DNA from: Gilvimarinus sp. DA14
Lineage (GTDB): Bacteria > Pseudomonadota > Gammaproteobacteria > Pseudomonadales > Cellvibrionaceae
NCBI RefSeq assembly: GCF_024204685.1
Contig: NZ_CP100350.1
Location: 1 to 64,000 of the forward strand
Direction: 5' to 3'
DNA: 64,000 bases
The position numbers and the translations under genes are program-made. Of this stretch, positions 60,018 to 64,000 are shown piece by piece (position 1 is the first letter of the stretch; each line of letters opens with the position of its first letter). The notes beneath the pieces were generated by a model that was not told where the DNA came from, did not search any database, and saw only the letters and a list, made by a program, of their open reading frames with translations.

Positions 60018-60572
60018 GTGACAGAGCAAGAACACAACGAGCAAGTTGAAAACGAAGCCGAACAGGCGCAGCAGACCGAGCAAGAGGAAGCCGTAGAGGT
60101 GGATATCTCAGCTGAGAGCTCACAGGTTGAAGAGTTAACCCTGGCCTTGGCGGGGGCAAAAGAGCAAACCTTGCGCGTCCAGGCTGAACTACAAAATGTG
60201 CGCCGCCGCGCTGAGGCCGATGTAGAGAAAGCTCACAAGTTTGGCCAGGAAAAGCTGGTGGGAGATTTACTGCCGGTTGTCGACAACCTGGAGCGGGCGC
60301 TGGCCAGCATTAACGCCGAAGACGATGCCAATAAGGCGATCATCGAAGGCATTGAGCTGACTCTGAAGTCGTTTATCGACATCTTGGTCAAGCACAAGGT
60401 GGAGCCGGTTAACCCCGTGGGCGAGCCCTTTAATCCCGAGCTGCATCAGGCCATGTCCATGATTGAAAACCCGGACGTAGAGCCCAATACCGTGATCGAT
60501 GTGTTCCAAAAGGGCTACACCCTGCACGGCCGTCTGGTGCGCCCGGCAATGGTGGTGGTAGCTAAGGCTTAA
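60018..60572 (+). CDS. grpE: Nucleotide exchange factor GrpE
   Basis: A 184-residue cochaperone of DnaK starting with GTG. The N-terminal 60 residues are acidic and Gln/Glu-rich, followed by a long coiled coil ([44 protein letters not shown]) and the C-terminal beta domain ([52 protein letters not shown]), the GrpE signature. Heat-shock promoter upstream. It is followed by dnaK after 190 bp. Confidence 0.95.
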   Translation: MTEQEHNEQVENEAEQAQQTEQEEAVEVDISAESSQVEELTLALAGAKEQTLRVQAELQNVRRRAEADVEKAHKFGQEKLVGDLLPVVDNLERALASINAEDDANKAIIEGIELTLKSFIDILVKHKVEPVNPVGEPFNPELHQAMSMIENPDVEPNTVIDVFQKGYTLHGRLVRPAMVVVAKA

Positions 60573-60607
60573 GCACACACTTTGTAAGGTTTTTTGCCTG
60601 GGTCGAC

Positions 60608-60635
60608 CTTGAAAAGCACAGCTCGGTTCCCATAT
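60608..60635 (+). promoter_or_regulatory. Sigma-32-like heat-shock promoter of dnaK
   Basis: CTTGAAA (60608-60614), 14-bp spacer, CCCATAT (60629-60635). It is 127 bp before the dnaK start, so dnaK can be induced separately from grpE. Confidence 0.8.
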
Positions 60636-60762
60636 AGGCAGTAACGACTGAACAGCCCGCTTACGGGCATGATTTGAACATTGGCTGAGCGCCCGATAGG
60701 TCGCGGTTTTAGTAGAGCTAAAGCCAGTCGCGTTCGGCAGCAACAATTAGGAGACTTATTTT

Positions 60763-62685
60763 ATGGGTAAGATTATCGGCATTGACTTGGGTACCACCAA
60801 CTCATGCGTATCCGTTCTTGAAGGCGATAAAGCCAAGGTTATCGAAAACTCTGAAGGCGATCGCACCACCCCGTCCATCGTTGCGTTTACCAACGATGAC
60901 GAAATTCTGGTGGGCCAGAGCGCTAAGCGTCAGGCGGTGACCAACCCCAACAACACCCTGTACGCGGTTAAGCGTTTGATCGGCCGTAAGTTTAAAGACG
61001 ATGTGGTGCAAAAAGACATCAAGATGGTGCCTTACTCCATCGTTGAAGCCGACAACGGCGATGCTTGGGTAGAGGTGAAGGGCGACAAGAAAGCGCCGCC
61101 GCAGATCTCTGCCGAAGTGCTGAAGAAAATGAAGAAAACCGCCGAGGACTATCTGGGCGAGAAAGTGACCGAAGCGGTTATTACCGTACCGGCTTACTTT
61201 AACGATTCCCAGCGTCAGGCCACCAAAGACGCCGGTAAAATCGCGGGCCTGGATGTTAAGCGTATTATTAACGAGCCCACCGCGGCAGCACTGGCCTATG
61301 GTATGGACCAGAAAAAAGGCGACCGCACCATTGCCGTGTACGACTTAGGTGGTGGTACTTTCGATATCTCGATTATCGAAATCGCCGATGTCGATGGCGA
61401 GCACCAGTTTGAAGTGCTGTCTACCAACGGTGACACCTTCCTGGGCGGTGAAGACTTTGACCTGCGTCTAATTGACTACCTGGCCGATGAGTTCAAAAAA
61501 GAGCAGGGCATTGACCTGCACAATGATCCACTGGCCCTGCAGCGCTTAAAAGAAGCCGCAGAAAAAGCCAAGATCGAGCTGTCATCGAGCCAGCAGACCG
61601 AAGTGAATCTGCCGTACATTACTGCAGACAATACCGGTCCTAAACACTTGGTGGTGAAGCTGTCGCGCGCCAAGCTGGAGTCTCTGGTAGAAGAGCTGGT
61701 AACTCGCTCGCTGGAGCCTGTGAAAATGGCGATTAAAGACGCCGGGGTATCCGTTAACGACATCAGCGACGTGATTTTGGTGGGCGGTCAAACCCGTATG
61801 CCGATGGTGCAAAAAGCAGTTGCTGATTTCTTCGGTAAAGATCCGCGCAAAGATGTAAACCCGGATGAAGCCGTGGCCATGGGCGCAGCCATTCAGGGCG
61901 CGGTGCTGGCCGGTGACGTCAAAGACGTATTGCTGCTGGATGTGACCCCATTGACCCTGGGTATTGAAACCATGGGCGGTGTCGCCACTCCGCTGATTGA
62001 GAAAAACACCACCATTCCGACCAAGAAGTCACAGGTGTTCTCAACGGCCGAAGACAACCAGACCGCCGTTACCATTCACGTGGTGCAGGGCGAGCGCAAG
62101 CAGGCGACGCAGAACAAGTCGCTGGGCCGTTTCGATTTGGCCGATATTCCGCCCGCTCCGCGCGGTATGCCACAGATTGAAGTGACCTTTGACATCGACG
62201 CCAACGGTATTTTGAATGTGAGCGCGAAAGATAAGGCCACCGGTAAAGAGCAGTCCATTGTGATTAAGGCTTCTTCCGGTTTGTCGGACGACGAAATCGA
62301 GCAAATGGTGAAAGACGCCGAGGCCAACGCCGAAGCGGATAAGAAGTTTGAAAAGCTGGTGACAGCGCGCAACTCTTTGGACGGTTTAATTGCAGCAACG
62401 CAAAAAACCCTCAAAGAAGCGGGCGACAAAGCCACCGACGAAGAAAAGTCGGCCATCGAAGCGGCAATTGCCGAAGCAGAAGAAGCGGTTAAAGGTGACG
62501 ACGTAGACGCCATGGAAGCGGCGACCACCAAGTTGACCGAAGCGTCTGGCTCGCTGGCGCAAAAAATGTACGCCGAGCAACAGCAGCAGGCGGGCGGCGA
62601 ACAGCAGGCCGACGCCCAGCAAGAAGCTGATGACGGCGTTGTTGATGCCGAGTTTGAAGAAGTTAAAGACGACGAGAAGAAGTAA
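60763..62685 (+). CDS. dnaK: Chaperone DnaK
   Basis: A 640-residue Hsp70. Nucleotide-binding domain starts [20 protein letters not shown], with [47 protein letters not shown] and [13 protein letters not shown]; the linker [19 protein letters not shown] and substrate-binding domain follow; the tail is Gln/Asp-rich and ends EEVKDDEKK as in proteobacterial DnaK. Length and motifs are those of an intact gene. Central chaperone, works with DnaJ and GrpE. Confidence 0.97.
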   Translation: MGKIIGIDLGTTNSCVSVLEGDKAKVIENSEGDRTTPSIVAFTNDDEILVGQSAKRQAVTNPNNTLYAVKRLIGRKFKDDVVQKDIKMVPYSIVEADNGDAWVEVKGDKKAPPQISAEVLKKMKKTAEDYLGEKVTEAVITVPAYFNDSQRQATKDAGKIAGLDVKRIINEPTAAALAYGMDQKKGDRTIAVYDLGGGTFDISIIEIADVDGEHQFEVLSTNGDTFLGGEDFDLRLIDYLADEFKKEQGIDLHNDPLALQRLKEAAEKAKIELSSSQQTEVNLPYITADNTGPKHLVVKLSRAKLESLVEELVTRSLEPVKMAIKDAGVSVNDISDVILVGGQTRMPMVQKAVADFFGKDPRKDVNPDEAVAMGAAIQGAVLAGDVKDVLLLDVTPLTLGIETMGGVATPLIEKNTTIPTKKSQVFSTAEDNQTAVTIHVVQGERKQATQNKSLGRFDLADIPPAPRGMPQIEVTFDIDANGILNVSAKDKATGKEQSIVIKASSGLSDDEIEQMVKDAEANAEADKKFEKLVTARNSLDGLIAATQKTLKEAGDKATDEEKSAIEAAIAEAEEAVKGDDVDAMEAATTKLTEASGSLAQKMYAEQQQQAGGEQQADAQQEADDGVVDAEFEEVKDDEKK

Positions 62686-62737
62686 ACGTCCCTTTAGCGA
62701 CTGATGGCCGGCGCTTGTCGGCCGCAAACTCTCAGCG

Positions 62738-62795
62738 AATGCGGGCGGGGACAACCTTAGCCCGCATTTGTTGTTAGGGCCTGTCAACAGGCCCT
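62738..62795 (+). terminator. Two hairpins between dnaK and dnaJ (partial terminator or processing site)
   Basis: AATGCGGGC (62738-62746) with GCCCGCATT (62760-62768), followed by TGTTGTT; then AGGGCCTG (62776-62783), loop TCAA, CAGGCCCT (62788-62795). The first is terminator-like with a poor T run, so it may lower dnaJ expression or stabilise the dnaK mRNA end. Confidence 0.55.
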
Positions 62796-62827
62796 GAGGC
62801 TTCCAATTTTTGAGGAAACACAAACAC

Positions 62828-63970
62828 ATGGCAAAACGCGATTATTACGAAGTACTGGGGGTGTCCAAAGACGCCTCGGCGCAAGAGCTGAAAAAGGCCT
62901 ACCGCCGGGTCGCCATGAAGCACCACCCGGACCGCAACCCGGGCGACAAAGAATCGGAAGACAAATTTAAAGAGGCGAGCGAAGCCTACGAGGTATTGTC
63001 TGACGAGCAAAAACGCGCCGCTTACGATCAATTCGGCCACGCAGGGGTTGATGGTCAAGGCGGAATGGGCGGCGGCGCCGGCGCCGGTGGCTTTGGTAAT
63101 TTCAGCGATATTTTCGGCGATGTGTTTGGCGATATATTTGGCGGCGCTGCAGGCGGTGGCCGTGGTCGACGCGGCGGCCCCTCGCGCGGCTCTGATTTAC
63201 GCTACACCCTGGACTTATCGCTGGAAGATGCCGTGCGCGGCTCACAGGTGCAAATTAAAGTGCCCACTTTGGTGGCCTGTAAAACTTGTGATGGCTCTGG
63301 CGCCAAGCCTGGAAGTAAGCCTGTCACTTGTGCCACCTGTGGCGGTATCGGCCAGGTAAGAATGCAGCAGGGGTTTTTCTCGGTACAGCAAACTTGCCCC
63401 AGCTGTCATGGTCGCGGTACCACCATTTCCGACCCCTGTGGCAGCTGTCACGGACAGGGCCGGGTGGAAGAGACCAAAACTCTGTCGGTAAAAGTGCCGC
63501 CGGGCGTTGATACCGGTGACCGCATCCGTTTGTCCGGTGAGGGCGAAGCGGGTACAGAAGGTGGCCCGGCCGGTGATTTGTATGTCCAAATCAACGTTAA
63601 AGAGCACGAAATTTTTACCCGCGATGGACGCGATTTGTACTGCGAAGTGCCCATTGATTTTGTCCAGGCGACATTGGGCGGTGAAATTGAAGTGCCCACG
63701 CTGGATGGTCGCGTTAAGCTCAAAGTGCCGGCTGAAACCCAAACCGGCAAGCTGTTCCGTTTGCGCGGTAAAGGCGTCACGCCGGTGCGAGGTGGGGCGG
63801 CTGGTGATTTAATGTGCCGGGTGGTGTTGGAAACGCCGGTTAACCTTACCAGCAAGCAGAAAGACCTGCTGCAGCAATTTGCCGACACTATGAAAGAGGG
63901 TAAAAACTCGCCTCGGCAAAAAAGCTGGTTTGACGGTATGAAAAATTTCTTTGGGGATATGAAGATTTAA
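62828..63970 (+). CDS. dnaJ: Chaperone DnaJ
   Basis: A 380-residue Hsp40. J domain at 1-70 with the HPD motif ([10 protein letters not shown]), a G/F-rich region ([29 protein letters not shown]), four zinc-finger repeats ([32 protein letters not shown]) and the C-terminal substrate domains ([24 protein letters not shown] in form). An in-frame TTG at 62810 is possible, but ATG 62828 gives the standard [12 protein letters not shown] start. Stop is 30 bp before the window end; no terminator visible yet. Confidence 0.96.
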   Translation: MAKRDYYEVLGVSKDASAQELKKAYRRVAMKHHPDRNPGDKESEDKFKEASEAYEVLSDEQKRAAYDQFGHAGVDGQGGMGGGAGAGGFGNFSDIFGDVFGDIFGGAAGGGRGRRGGPSRGSDLRYTLDLSLEDAVRGSQVQIKVPTLVACKTCDGSGAKPGSKPVTCATCGGIGQVRMQQGFFSVQQTCPSCHGRGTTISDPCGSCHGQGRVEETKTLSVKVPPGVDTGDRIRLSGEGEAGTEGGPAGDLYVQINVKEHEIFTRDGRDLYCEVPIDFVQATLGGEIEVPTLDGRVKLKVPAETQTGKLFRLRGKGVTPVRGGAAGDLMCRVVLETPVNLTSKQKDLLQQFADTMKEGKNSPRQKSWFDGMKNFFGDMKI

Positions 63971-64000
63971 TTCGTCATCTGTGCATTGTAAAAATACAAG

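Overview
The window looks like a chromosomal segment of a free-living, polysaccharide-degrading gammaproteobacterium, most probably of the Cellvibrionaceae (Gilvimarinus/Cellvibrio/Saccharophagus type). The reasons are poly-serine linkers in secreted multidomain enzymes (a CBM2-CBM60-GH10 xylanase and a double-CBM32 PL7 alginate lyase), several TonB-dependent receptors, and a conserved gammaproteobacterial housekeeping block (smpB, ratA, rnfH, bamE, fur, recN, grpE, dnaK, dnaJ) at the right end. The taxon is an inference from gene content.

Layout. 1-5.5 kb: two small membrane proteins, a siderophore-type TonB receptor behind a Fur-box-like site, a secreted DUF1080 protein, a short DUF6435 gene, and a DUF533/TerB-like protein. 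5.5-9.4 kb: an accessory island bounded by three copies of a modular hairpin-rich repeat. It holds a ParD/ParE-type toxin-antitoxin pair, a MITE-like palindromic element and two integron gene cassettes with recognisable attC sites but no integrase (a CALIN-type array). The cassettes encode a PIN-like nuclease-family protein and a small membrane protein. 9.5-14.6 kb: the ABC-F ATPase YbiT, a hybrid histidine kinase and a PRC-barrel protein. 15-19 kb: the xylanase and the alginate lyase. 19.5-28.2 kb: gntR-urtABCDE (urea ABC transporter) and allophanate hydrolase, with a shared 16-bp operator-like motif in front of gntR and atzF. 28.4-29.6 kb: an MFS transporter.

29.7-39.7 kb: a possible phosphoester-scavenging locus, made of an ECF sigma factor, a FecR anti-sigma factor, an STN-type TonB receptor, a secreted endonuclease/exonuclease/phosphatase-fold enzyme with a jacalin-like C-terminus, a Tat-exported PhoX-type protein and a second related TonB receptor. 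40-48.2 kb: two DUF4136 lipoproteins, a His/Met-rich outer-membrane protein, two paralogous beta-propeller-like lipoproteins and an SNF-family sodium symporter. Two gene remnants between the lipoproteins mark the junction of an old tandem duplication of this block.

48.2-64 kb: smpB, a second SNF symporter, ratA and rnfH. A three-gene phosphorelay follows (membrane hybrid kinase, CheY-like regulator, HPt-REC-REC-GGDEF diguanylate cyclase). Then come bamE, fur, recN with an SOS box, and grpE and dnaK each behind a sigma-32-like promoter, with dnaJ last. No rRNA, tRNA or CRISPR array was seen.

The most interesting points are the integrase-less cassette array with its PIN-like effector, the modular repeat family with swapped hairpin units, the duplication scar at 44.79 kb, the ECF/TonB/phosphatase locus and the c-di-GMP phosphorelay set inside an otherwise conserved housekeeping neighbourhood.
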